A stretch of DNA of 64,000 nt from Mesotaenium endlicherianum (Eukaryota; Streptophyta; Zygnematophyceae; Zygnematales; Mesotaeniaceae). Below, piece by piece: positions 1-10,339 of this stretch. Under the pieces are notes generated by a model. That model was not told where the DNA came from and ran no database searches. It saw only the letters and a list, made by a program, of their open reading frames with translations. Location of the stretch: positions 165,488-229,487 of the forward strand of contig WELA01013696.1 of the NCBI GenBank assembly GCA_009602735.1, in the 5' to 3' direction. Each line of letters opens with the position of its first letter. Within the stretch, counting starts at the first letter, position 1. The position numbers were made by a program, and so were the translations under genes.

Positions 1-1683
1 CGCACCAGCACCAGACGAGGGGAGTGGTGCTGCAGCCGTCGATCGCCGCACACATGACTGCTGCCATTGGCCCACGCACAGAGCCTCTAGACAGCAGCAA
101 GGGGGCGTCCTTGACTGCACGCTGGGCTGCAGGGCACCACACTCCAGCGTTGCCGTCCTTCGGGAAGATGCCACTGGGTCTGGCACTAGCACACACGCGA
201 CGCTGCTTGCTCGCCCCGCTCCCCTCCACGAGCAAGGCTGGCATGCTGACGCGCTGTGTCTACAGAGTTCGCGCACCACGTAGGAGGCAGGCAAGACAGA
301 AGGAGGAGGGAGCCGCAGCAAGCCAGCCAGCCAGCCAGCGGGCGTGCGGGCCTGATGCGCGGGAGTAGCGCAAGCTCATGCTCACGCACGCGCGCGCGCG
401 CACGACCGGCTGGCTGGCTGAGCTAGAAGAAGTGCCTGACAGCGAGCATGTGCACGGCCAAACTGCGAAGGGGGGCAGCATCACACACGCAACAAGGCAC
501 CTGGTAATCATCGTCGTCAGCCGCCCACACACACGTGCGTACATGCACACATTTGTGCAGGCGCACGTGCATACGCACACCCATTCCGCACCACCCCCAC
601 GCGCGCGCCCACTAGTCCGCCCACTTTCCTGCCCACGCATGCCCTTATATTGCCACACACGCACGCACCCAATTCTTGCCCGCCCGCTCGCACACGCACA
701 CACCTGCACGCACACAAGACTGCACACTAACAGAAGTGTGTGCGCACGCACGTGCCTGTCGGCCGGCACACACACGCCTCTCCCCCTCCTGGAGCACGCA
801 CAGCCCCCCCCTCCCCCCCCTCCCTGCACACCCCATCAAGACGGGTGCCGCAACTGCCGTCGGACCCCCGCACACAACCCCCAGACAGCCCCCCCTAGGC
901 AGTAAGTGAGTTCCTGCGCCGCACAGCGCCCGCCACTGCCAAAGATCTGCGCCACCACCACTCCTGCCAGCTGCGGAGTGGCTGCTTGAGGCTCCTGTCT
1001 GCTGTTGCTGCTGCCGGCACAACATGGCCCTTCTTGGCCTCAGGCAGCTGCTGTTCTTGGTGCTGCTGTTGCGGCCCCACTTGCCTGCCGCCCGAGGCCA
1101 AGGGGGTGCCAGGTGGCATTGCCACGCCTCAGTTTGACGCGGGCACCCGCCACTCGGCAGCCGTAGTCTGCACCCGTGAGGGACATCACAACGTGGACGA
1201 TGGCCGCCTCTTGCCCCTCACCCCCTAGCCGCCAACGCCCCTCAACGCGCGGCCAGCCCCTGCTCCTTCCCCCCGATCCTTCCCCACCCCACACTCTGCC
1301 AGCCGGGAACGCCTGCGGGTCCCGCAATTCAGCTCAGCATCCGAGCCAAGAGCTGGCGCTGCGCTGAGGCTTGCCCCCCCCATGACAGGTTGTCGCCACT
1401 GTACCCGTACCCAGCCTGCTGCCCTGACGCCAGAGAGAGGTGTGGGGGGGGCAGAAGCAAGGCCAAAAGCAACTGCGAGCTCGACACCCAACAGGCACGC
1501 AGACCAGACGCGCGGTCAGGAGGCCCGGAGAGAGGGCAAGGGTAGGGGAGAGGGGGAACACTCACCAAGGCCAGTGAGGTCACCATCAGCTGGCGGCAGA
1601 GCGCCCGCCTGGCTTGCGTGCAAGCTCCATGTGGGCGTGGGCACACGCCCCAACGCCGCGCTCCCTTCCAAGCCATGCAATAC
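1..1683 (-). CDS. Probable 3' part of an unrecognised multi-exon gene
   Basis: Not recognised. Three or four exon-like segments on the minus strand have high third-position GC like the proven exons further on. The best one is 1683-1566: it follows a CAG acceptor, ends at a GTGAGT donor and encodes a 39-residue stretch starting VLHGLEGSAALGRVPTPTWS. A second starts at 1415 after CAG and continues in phase (GWVRVQWRQPVMGG). A third at about 1225-1090 reads EAAIVHVVMSLTGADYGCRV. A fourth, about 174-1, reads GIFPKDGNAGVWCPAAQRAV and runs off the window. No catalytic motif or membrane segment is obvious. The many Cys/His-rich open frames at 260-905 are CA-repeat artefacts and are excluded. The exon chain is inference; the opposite strand is also open in places because of high GC. 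Confidence 0.35.
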
Positions 1684-1889
1684 CTGGCGCTCCTGCTCTT
1701 GCTGGGCTTGCTCTCCCCCAACGTCTAGGGCTTCCTGACTGCATGCTCAAGCGTAGCAACCACCAGTCTCTTCCGCGCGTAAGAATAACTTATTTTGGCA
1801 CTTTGTGTTCCTTGCCTTTGGCAGCCTCAACCAGCATGCGCTCGCAGCCACACACTCCAGCAAGGGCCAAAAATATCTCAAGTCCATAG

Positions 1890-2227
1890 CTCTCCCCCCT
1901 CCCCTTCCCTCCTCCCCCAAATCTGTCTTCTCAATTCTAGTCACATTGTCACTCACTATCACTGTCACCCTCATTTACTCCCTTTCTCTCATTCTCTCAC
2001 ATTCGCACTCCCTCTTACTCCTTTTTCTCACGTTCTCTCCCCTTCCAAATTCTTCCACTTCCACTTTTCCTTCCCACTTGCACTCTCCTACTCCCACTCT
2101 CCCTAATGTATCACTCCCATTGTCCACTCTTTCTCCTCCCCCTCCCCTTCCCACTCTTTCTCCCACCCTCCCACTTTCCCACTCCTCTTCCATTCTCACT
2201 CCAACTCTCTCACTCCCACTCTCCCAC
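1890..2227. repeat. Polypyrimidine tract (C/T on plus strand)
   Basis: About 340 bp is almost purely C and T on the plus strand, interrupted by single A residues in CACTC-like words. It is degenerate, not a clean tandem array. Open frames here (Ser/Leu/Pro-rich on plus, Glu/Arg-rich on minus) are composition artefacts. Confidence 0.8.
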
Positions 2228-3294
2228 AGCCATGCCCTTCTTCTTTAGCCCCAAATTGCCCTTATGTTGTTTGGACTCATTTGTTGCCACATTAATGTCT
2301 AACATGAGCTTCTCTCATTACTTTGTCTCTTCTCAAGAAAGCTCCACAGTCTTGGCCTTCCTCCTGAGCCCCCCTCATCTTCCTCGTAGTGTTTAGAGCC
2401 ATCAGCCTGCTTGAGGGCTGCTACTTTGGAAGCACGCTCTGAACCCTAGGAGTGTCTGCTATTGCAGGTACCTACCTCCTGCACACGATTTGTGCACCTA
2501 TGAACGTGTGTAGCTTACAACTTCTTCTCCCCTATGAAGGTAAGGCACTGCACTCTTACACTCATTTTGGGAGTCCAGCGTCAGGTTTGTGGGGAGCCTA
2601 TGGCGGGTTTGGAAAGATTGGGGTCGTGTGCGGTATTGCATGTGAACACTAACCTAAAGTTAACACGTTACATTGCAGAGCAAGCTTTGCTCTTCGATCT
2701 GGAACGCGATATAAGTACCCCAACATGAAACTAAATAACATTTAAGATCATGCTACAGGTTCCACCAGTATGAGTATAATTACAAAGACTACTAGACTTA
2801 GCACATACTACAGCAACAAGTACAAGAGAACAAAATACAAGAAATAAGAGTGAGCAAGTCGTCGAGGTGAATGAAGGACGGTAGAAGTTACTTACAGGTT
2901 GAATAAGTGCTGCAGAATGAAACGAAGGGGAAAACAAAGCTGTTATGGAGGCATGAGGCTTGGCCTCTTGGGTTGGTGCCTGTGTGCAGCTCGCGAAGCA
3001 GAAACATGAGCTAATTTTGCGACAGCAAAGCATATTGGTGGAATGGTTGGTGAATTCTCAATTCTCGCCGTTGCTACACATCCCTGACATGATAGTACTT
3101 TCGTGTTTAATCGCGTCAATCGACGCTATACTCGAAGTCACGAGTGAACCAAAACGTATGGAGCCTGACAAAGCGTTACGGGGCGGCGCGCACGAGTGAC
3201 CCAAATCTCGTACGCTTAGTACGTGTGTATCGACTCAGTACGCTTAGTTAAGCGTACGAAGGTCAGCCAGCACGACGTATGGCGTAACTTTGCT
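2228..3294. other. Intergenic, nothing recognised
   Basis: No convincing coding frame, RNA gene or repeat. Base composition moves from GC-rich on the left to AT-rich on the right. The right edge is the break point of the chromovirus fragment starting at about 3295. Confidence 0.5.
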
Positions 3295-3297
3295 AAA

Positions 3298-3432
3298 TAT
3301 GTCATGAAACATCTGGTCCGATGGAAGGGTTATGATGCCTCTGGGGACACCTGGGAATTTGAAGACCATTTAACCAATGCCAAAGGGGCGTTGAAACGCT
3401 TTCACCTTCGGGCGGGTGGGCCACCTCCTTAA
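3298..3432 (+). pseudogene. Chromodomain fragment of the Ty3 element
   Basis: The frame reads YVMKHLVRWKGYDASGDTWE, the chromodomain core of aromatic residues and the WKGY signature that in chromoviruses sits at the integrase C-terminus and steers integration to modified chromatin. The copy near 62.7 kb on the minus strand has the same domain (YVMKYLIRWKGYNASGDTWE). Only the terminal domain is left here. Confidence 0.85.
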
Positions 3433-3740
3433 CTGTCATTTCAGTTGACATGGGAAGGTGACAAGAGGTCATGTCTGCATTTAAGTTGGAGGGGAATGTG
3501 ACGGTTGGGTGACAAGAATGTGACAGTTAAGTGTCAGCCTAGTGACAGATGTGACAGCCAGGCCCACCGTAAGCTAACTTGGAGGGTGTCCACCACTCGG
3601 AAGGAGGAAAGGACCAGCACATGAACAAATCACTGAACTCACCCGGCACACATTCATTCGTTTATTCTCATCACGTTACAGCTCCGTCAACCCCTATTAC
3701 CCACCCTGTAAGTTAAGGATCTGCTATATATAATACAAAC

Positions 3741-5400
3741 TTATCTTTCTGGATCTACCATGACAATAAATAAGATCCTACTAACTTGTACCTTGGCTAC
3801 ATGTGCAACATGGCTCCTACCACACAAACGAAAGACAGGAAGCGCAAGGCAAAAGAAGCTAAGAGGACAACGGAGCACTACTAGAAAGAGCTGGCGGCAA
3901 CGTCCCTCACCAAAAGAGAACAAGAAAGGGTCCGCAGACAACAAGAGGCGGCAGAAGAGGCACAGGGGAAGAAGGAGCAGGAGGCTGAAAACCTCAGGAA
4001 AGCTGAGGAGGAGAGACAGAAGAAACAACAAGAGGAAGCGGCGGCTGCAGAGGAAGAAAGGACGAGGAAGGAGGAGGCTGAGAAGCAAACGAGCTTGGCC
4101 ACTTACAAATATACTGTAGTGGGTGGCCAAACCAATGATAACCTGAAGGAGGCATTATTGGCAGCCCAGGAAATCAACCAAGTTGCCCTGCAAACAGTGC
4201 TGTAGAAGCAGGGAGCTGAAACTCTGGATAGATATATTGAGATACACATTGGCGTTGCCCTCTACAAAGATTATGCCATGATGGTGGGATATACAGCAGA
4301 GCAGGCATGGTTCCTTGCAGATGACTCGGGAGATAAGCCAGTACCAATATAGTAGCATAGTGGCATAGTGGGGGGACCAGAGGCTCATCAGGATGGTGAG
4401 CATGCAGCCCGATAGCTTTAAAGATACCGTATTTTACCAGACACTGCTGCCAGCCTACAATGAGTTGAGAGGAGGAGCTGGGAGTACTTGGCCAAGAAAA
4501 CAGTGCAGCAGATGTTCTCTTCCCACTGGTTCCCTTGTAAGTTGAAAAAGGCTGAACATGGACCATGATACTACCAGCAGCCCACAGACTGGAGGAGGAT
4601 GATTGTCACTAAAAGGAAGCAGGAGTGTGAACAGGCCCACCCAGATGACTTCCACAATGGACTGGACGGCTACCTCATCTTGCCACCTCACATTGCTCCT
4701 TGGGACCCCAGGCTTAATGGATGCCTGAGTAACATGAATGTGAAAATCTAGGAGTATAGGAGGAAAGGAGGGGACTACTTCTCTAAGGGGAAGCATGCCT
4801 TTGTCAAATGGGCAAAGAATGCAGGCCGGATAGACATCAGCAGGTTGAAGGCCAAGCAACCCCCAACTCGTCCTAAGAACGGGCGGTCAATAGATTTTTC
4901 CATGTCTACGAGGGAGCAGGATGACTTGGTGGATGAGACCCCTACCCTCTCAGAGGAGGAGGATGAGGAGGATGAGGAAGAAGAACAGAGCAGGGGAGAG
5001 GCATGAACCGCCCAAGCTTAAGAGACCCAAGGGCAGGCAGAGACATAAATTCCTAGAGGGCCAAGAGCAAGAGCATGGGCTGTGACCCCTACTGTGGCGG
5101 CAACAGGACCTCGAGCTCGGTCCCCCAGCCCACCTGTTCAGGCAGAGAAAGAAGTGGATCTGATAGTACTTGGCAGCAGAGAGCGGCAGATATCCCCAAA
5201 AGGCAGAGGTACCAGAAGGGGAGCACGCGGTGTAGCCAGAAATATGCTGGCCACCCCCTCCAGTCAAGGGCATGTGCCTCTTGCCAATGTATTTCAGCAT
5301 CCTACTGGGTTGCCTGTCTATGTGAGAATCAACACCCAAGTGGTTGAAGAGCAGGCTGCAATTCTTCGTTCCCCTCGTGGGCCAACTTTAGAATAGACAG
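3741..5400 (+). pseudogene. Remains of an extra coiled-coil reading frame downstream of the chromodomain
   Basis: A Lys/Glu/Arg/Gln-rich coiled-coil stretch (about 3880-4090) is followed by conserved segments shared with the minus-strand copy at 60.6-62.3 kb, for example GHVPLANVFQHPTGLPVYV here against GHIPLAHVMQHPSGMPVYV there. An acidic Asp/Glu run lies near 4960-4990. No signal peptide, envelope-type membrane anchor, Cys-His box or enzyme motif is visible, so env-like refers only to position. The region is degraded, with several breaks. An extra structural or regulatory protein of the family is the simplest reading. Confidence 0.6.
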
Positions 5401-5730
5401 AGTTCTTTAGGAGGCCAGATAACAGACCTAGAGGGTTGTCCACATCTAGGTCCAAATCTCAGTCCCCTAATCCTGGGGCCCCAGGAACATCTCCCTAGAT
5501 CATAAAATCATCCTCCAGTCAAGCCTTGTTGGGGGTCTCTTTATTTGCACGCCACAACGGAAGTGGGCTGAGGGTGGAGGTGACAATTAATGTCACTAGT
5601 GATCCCCACAGCTAGGCAACAATGTTGAAGCAAGAGGCACGCGGTAGAGAGATTAATACTATCAGTGTTCTGAATACATAGCTCCACAATTTAGTGTTTT
5701 CGAGGCGACAACAATCTAAGTTGGAGGAAT

Positions 5731-6383
5731 TGTAATGAATCAGTCTATTGGTAGATATAACATTCATTTGTTTATAGTAGTTAATCAAGTTCAGCCTGCT
5801 GAACTTTAGTTAATATTAAGTCTGCTCAACTTAAGTTATAATCAGTTTAATGACTCAGCCAAGAGCAGCAGGCTGAAGTTGACTTAGGTCAGCTTCCTGA
5901 CACATTTTTTGACAGCCAGCTGACTTCCGTACTCGATAGCAGCGACTTGCCTAGTCATGCAATTGAGTGTGATTTGCTAGATGAATGGCCATATGACATC
6001 CTTAGGATGAATGGCGATTCGGGATGCTGGGAGATGGCTGTGGATTTGGTTAGCCAAGGTCCTACTAACGAGGTTAACTCTCGAGTAGGCGGTGCCATCA
6101 CACTTGCCGTTGAACAGTCAACTCATTCCATGTACATATGCTAGGTATTGCTCTTGAGTTCAGGATTCGGGAAACGAGGCCAACTCTCTTGTACTGCTCA
6201 CTGAGAGAGATCCGAATCCAAGACGAGAAGCCATTAATACAAACTGTCTTCTAACCTTGGTTATGTATGAGTTCACTGATTGCATGATTGATGCTTGTTT
6301 ACTTGCATTTGACTTGTGAGTATTGTTCACTCCTAGTGTAATGACTTTTGCTGTTATATCAGTTACCAAAAAATATCATAAAT
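5731..6383 (+). repeat. 3' LTR of the Ty3 fossil (truncated)
   Basis: Begins TGTAATGAATCAG directly after a purine tract (AAGTTGGAGGAAT) and is closely similar to the LTRs at 50326, 55263, 56928 and 59766. It is cut at 6383 by the next element; the last 80-100 bp found in the other copies are missing. Confidence 0.85.
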
Positions 6384-7326
6384 GTAACGAATCCAACTTT
6401 TGAGAGAATCGTGAGGAACTTTTCTAAGCTGTTCAGAAAGAAGTCGTGCAAAACTATAGGATTAGTGCTTGTGAGAGTTGCACTCACAATGACGCTCGGA
6501 GGCATTTATACCTGTTCAACGTGAGGCACTTGAGTGCTTCAAGTCACCACCTAGGGCACCGGTCATGTCAACAAAAACAGTCAAATGGATGTGACCCATT
6601 TGACTGAATGCACGAAATCATGCCATATGGCAATTTCGAGACTTTCGACGAATTGCGACGAATCGTAACGAATCGTTTCGCGCCAAATAGACGTAGTCGC
6701 GTCCTTTGAATAGACGTGATTGTTCGTAGTCACATCTAAGCTTCTTTCGAAATAGATGTGACTAATCGCGGTCATGTCTTTCGATATTTTCGATAGACGT
6801 GACCGTTTGTCGTGCGCACATGCTTTTGTCATGACCGAGTAGTCATAATAACTACTTCGCCAATCGGTCAGGTGTAATCCTCTCAAACGAAAGGTCGCGG
6901 GTTTGAATCCGCATGGATGCAAAGAAACTTTGCATAATCATTTCGTTTGAGTTTTACAACTTTGTTCGATTAACGACTTGTCGTGAATCCGGAATCAGTG
7001 ACTGTGCATTATCCAAAATAATGACAATCAGCATAAACTAATCAATCCGTAATTGATTAGGTTATCATCTCATAATTATTCAAAGTAACTTTATGAATAG
7101 TTATGTCGTACTATTGCGAAGTAGTCGAATTACTTAACGTCGCTTTTTGTAATAGCATCTTGGTCGTTTCGTTAATCGACCAGGGATTAGTTGGCACACG
7201 TGTGTAGCAAATAATTCATCAAAATGCAATCATTTATCAAATAATATATTGATTAATAGCGTCACGTATTTTAGGTGATTGGTGAAACGTCCCAAATACG
7301 CCTAAAATAGCTCAGATCGTTACACT
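6384..7326 (-). repeat. LTR of the second Ty3-like element
   Basis: 943-bp LTR defined by TG...CA ends, the 8-bp inverted tips and the adjoining purine tract on its right. A T-arm-like word (GCGGGTTTGAATCCGC, about 6896) lies inside it but does not fold into a tRNA. Confidence 0.75.
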
Positions 7327-8860
7327 CCTCCCCCCTTAAAAGAACTTAACGTCCTCGTTAAGCCTCGTCTTTTAAGTCTTATGTGTCAATACTGATCGTA
7401 ATCAGCGAAAAATACCGGTGAGCGAATGGATTGTGCATCATCACAGGGACGGAAAAGAGCGAATATTTGTGCTCGTCTCTTTTGCGTTGTTCATTGCATT
7501 ACAAATTGTATCGGGTAGCGCATTTGCCGTGGTACAGAGCTTGCTGAGTGAAAAGCCCATCGTAACCAATAGTATTTGAACCAGGTCACTACAATTGAGT
7601 AGGATTTTGTCCTGAAGTTTGTACGAGTCCCCACTGGAGTCGTAATCGAGCCGTTTGATCAAAAGCGCCCTTGGGAGGCTTATGATGGGTGTAGCAATGT
7701 TGTAAGACGTCCTCTACAGCCCAGGCCTGATCATCGTCGACGAGTCCCAATTCCGGTGCTTGTGGCTAAGAATGGCCGTCAGACCTAAACAGCTTGAGTA
7801 AATTGACATGAAACACAGGATGCGTACGCCCCATGGATTTGCAAATCCGGTCGTTTATGCAATAGGTCAAAGCTTTGCAAAAACGAGAAAAGGGCCTACC
7901 CTACCCAGCAAGGCAGAAGTTGGGTGCTTGAGTTGCAGGATTTTAGTGGCAAAAGTACTTTATTGCCAACCTCAAAAACTCAAATCAATTTTGTGCGTAT
8001 CAGCAAACTTGTTGTGTTGATCTTGAGCAACGGTCAAAGCCAACGCTTGTTTGTGCATCTCTTGCTGAGAATGGACAAATTGGCGTGCACTTGGTTCTCT
8101 CATGGTCGACGTCTTTGTCTAACCTTGAACTACGTGTGTCAGGGGAGTGTGCGGACGTCGCCCATAATGTTTACCCGAGAAGCATTATTAATAATGAACT
8201 CTGCAACTGAAAGGAGGGTGTCCCAGTTGTCTTAGTGAGACTTCACCTAATGCTGGAGGAATTGCTCCAGAACGCCAGTTCAAGCGTTCAGTCGGACTTA
8301 TTGGTCTGAGAATGGAAGCTAGTGGACATCTTAAGTGTTGTGCCGACGTACGAGCAAACTTCTTGCCAGAAATTGCTTGTAAATCTAGTGGCACGATCAC
8401 ATATGATCTTGTTTGGCATGCCAGGCAACTTGAACATGTGATCAATAAGGAGACGAGCAGTATCGATTGCATCATGCGATGGTTTAGTGGCCACCTAATT
8501 GCACCCCTTGAGTGAAACGATCCACGATCGTTATCACCCCACTGTGTACTATATCGGTGGTAGGCAATTCCACGACAACGCCGAGGCTCATGTTTTACCA
8601 AGGAGCACATCTAAGTTCCAATGGTTGCAGCTTCTCAGTCGGCAACGTATTGCTCAGTTTATCCCTCCGACATATTGTGCAGTTGGTGTTGTACTCGGCA
8701 ACACCAACCTTAAGAGACGGTCAAATGTACTCTCGGCGCAAGGCGTGTGTGGTTTTGGTAGATACATAACGACCCAAGTAAGGAAAGTCATGTGCTTCTC
8801 GTAGTAGCACATATCTTACTTGGCCTTCTGGGACCACAATGCGCCCATTGTGTCACCAAA
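6384..8860 (-). mobile_element. Second Ty3-like LTR retrotransposon fossil, 3' part
   Basis: The 3' LTR occupies 6384-7326 and has 8-bp inverted tips (TGTAACGA ... TCGTTACA). On the minus strand it is preceded by a purine tract (complement of 7327-7345, CTCCTCCCCCCTTAAAAGA). Going upstream come an integrase C-terminal region (about 7850-8170, with FADTHKIDLSFEVGNKVLL), then the integrase catalytic core and zinc-binding segment (about 8230-8850, with NKIICDRATRFTSNFWQEV and AEYNTNCTICRRDKLSNTLP). The family is Ty3/Metaviridae. The 5' half is absent and the coding part has many breaks, so it looks old, yet it is younger than the chromovirus LTR it interrupts. Confidence 0.8.
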
Positions 8861-9290
8861 AACCATCCTCAAACGTAAAGTCTGTGTCCTTTCCTTTTGT
8901 CCAAACTATCCATCGTTACGGCTACACCGTTCAAGCCAGTACCCTAGAGATCTAGGAAAAACAGATCTTTGAGATAGCCCTCGCTGAAACAGTTGATGCA
9001 GGTCAAGTGATTCCAAGGTATGCACGCTATCCAAATCGGGTTGGCCCGCGTCACCAGGCCGGTCGTCGGCAGACGTCTTGGGGGGTACAGCAGAAGCGCT
9101 GCCTGACTTGGCAGGTGCTGGCGTGGCCATCATTTAGCCATATTGTGGGCGGGCAGCGTCACGGCTGGCCTGGCTTGCGGTTCCCCACCCATCCCAAGGT
9201 GTCGGGTTTGCGCTCAACCTATAGTTGTTACTATGCGCCTGTGACGGGTTGGACCTCAGTCCTACGCTAACCTTAACAGGTCAATCGGGT
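8861..9290. other. Unassigned stretch between two retroelement fossils
   Basis: A minus-strand frame at 9133-8906 (MATPAPAKSGSASAVPPKTS) is open but has no recognised domain. It may be further retroelement sequence. Nothing else is supported. Confidence 0.3.
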
Positions 9291-10290
9291 TTAGTGGATG
9301 GGAGTCAATGGTCGTTGTGCCGTACTAAGGCTCATCGTGGCATCCGCCACGCGTGCCAGACCGTCATTTTCTAACAGTCGCGACAGCTGTCATGCCTCAA
9401 TGCCTCAGGCACGTGTGAAATTTTCCAACACGTGTGCCGCCGATCTGGTGGACCTTGTTGGTGGCCCTCGTACATGAGCCATCGACTTGGTTAATCACCA
9501 AGGGTTGAATCCCGCACGTGCGTCATTGGTAGACTGCACCTGGTCGACTTGCTTCTCTAGTGACCTGAATTGGCAAAAGCCAAGTCCTAGATTAGAAGAC
9601 TATATAGTGTTTTTGCACTGAGCCCTCCCACAGCCTTATCTTTTATAGGTTTTGATTCTTTGCAAAAAAAGTTCTAGCCTGTTCAATTCTTCTTACACCC
9701 CTCCCTTTCAGCTGAGGCATCTCGTCCGTTGGCTGAAGTCAATTTCGCTTTCCAACTTTTTGGCTGGGAGGTTTACGTCAGGAGTGCGATAAGGACAATT
9801 CCAACTACCTGCCAAACGCCTTCCTCACCAATGCAAAAAGTATGCCATCTAGCACCGCACTTATCACATGTGGCCATCGCCTCTTGATTGTCCCGCACTT
9901 TGCAGCTGGCACAAGGCGGAGCTAGCACCAATTCCTCGGGCTCAGCACTGATGGTGACATCTATGTTTGGCAAGTGGCAAGGTGAACAATTCTGCACACG
10001 TAGCTCCATTTCACGTCTTGGCGTAGCGCTGATTGTCCCTCTTTCAAGCAATTATCAGATTCTCGAGGACAAGAATTTGCTAGAAAATTGGGAGTTGGAA
10101 ATTGCAAAATACGCATCGACCAATTGACTACAAGGTCGGCAAAGGAGTAAGCCGGCATGCGGTGCAGCGCCAAAGAGACGATCTTAGCCCTGACCTGATT
10201 TGTTGTGATCAGCATTGAGAGTGTCTCAACAATGGAGACGACTGGCACAGACGGCGTCTCTAGCATGCAAAAGGATTGCAACAGCCGCGG
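9291..10290 (-). mobile_element. PHD-finger-bearing LTR retrotransposon fossil, 3' end (copy 1)
   Basis: On the minus strand a coding remnant (about 10290-9773) ends in a PHD finger and is followed by a purine tract (GCTGAAAGGGAGGGG, complement of about 9698-9712) and an LTR that starts TGTAAGAAG at 9697. The motif SPCHLPNIDVT precedes the finger, and the finger shows the CASC, CDKC and WHTFC elements expected of a C4HC3 domain. The upstream part resembles the integrase C-terminal region of Ty3-like elements. The lower LTR limit near 9291 is a guess. Broken, with several changes. A second, diverged copy lies at 53.4-54.2 kb. Confidence 0.65.
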
Positions 10291-10339
10291 CATCTCCTCG
10301 ACTCGTTGACCTTAGTCTGGCCCGTCCCGCAAGAGAGCG

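Larger units (their letters stand above)
3295..6383 (+). mobile_element. Ty3 chromovirus fossil, 3' part, with extra 3' reading frame
   Basis: Truncated element on the plus strand. Parts in order: end of the integrase region with a chromodomain (about 3298-3432), a first polypurine-like tract (AAGTTGGAGGGGAA, about 3483), a spacer starting TGTGAC and holding a TATATATAAT box near 3723, the remains of an extra coding region (about 3741-5400), a second polypurine tract just before 5731, and the 3' LTR from 5731. The LTR stops abruptly at 6383, where another element's LTR begins. The order matches the minus-strand copy at 59766-64000, which shows that the extra region belongs to the family. The element is broken, with its 5' half missing and several disabling changes in what remains. 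It is older than the insertion that cuts its LTR. Confidence 0.85.

Noticed and set aside
260-1025. Long open frames rich in Cys, His, Thr and Arg on both strands
   Set aside because: They translate CA/CG dinucleotide-rich DNA; composition is repetitive and no splice structure or domain supports them.
1975-2248. Glu/Arg-rich minus frame and Ser/Leu/Pro-rich plus frames
   Set aside because: They are readings of the polypyrimidine tract.
3741-4130. Leu/Ser-rich minus-strand frame that looks like a membrane protein
   Set aside because: It is the antisense of the Lys/Glu coiled-coil stretch of the retroelement.
6840-6925. tRNA-like sequence with a GGTTTGAATCC box
   Set aside because: The T-arm does not pair correctly and no acceptor or anticodon stem can be folded; it lies inside an LTR.
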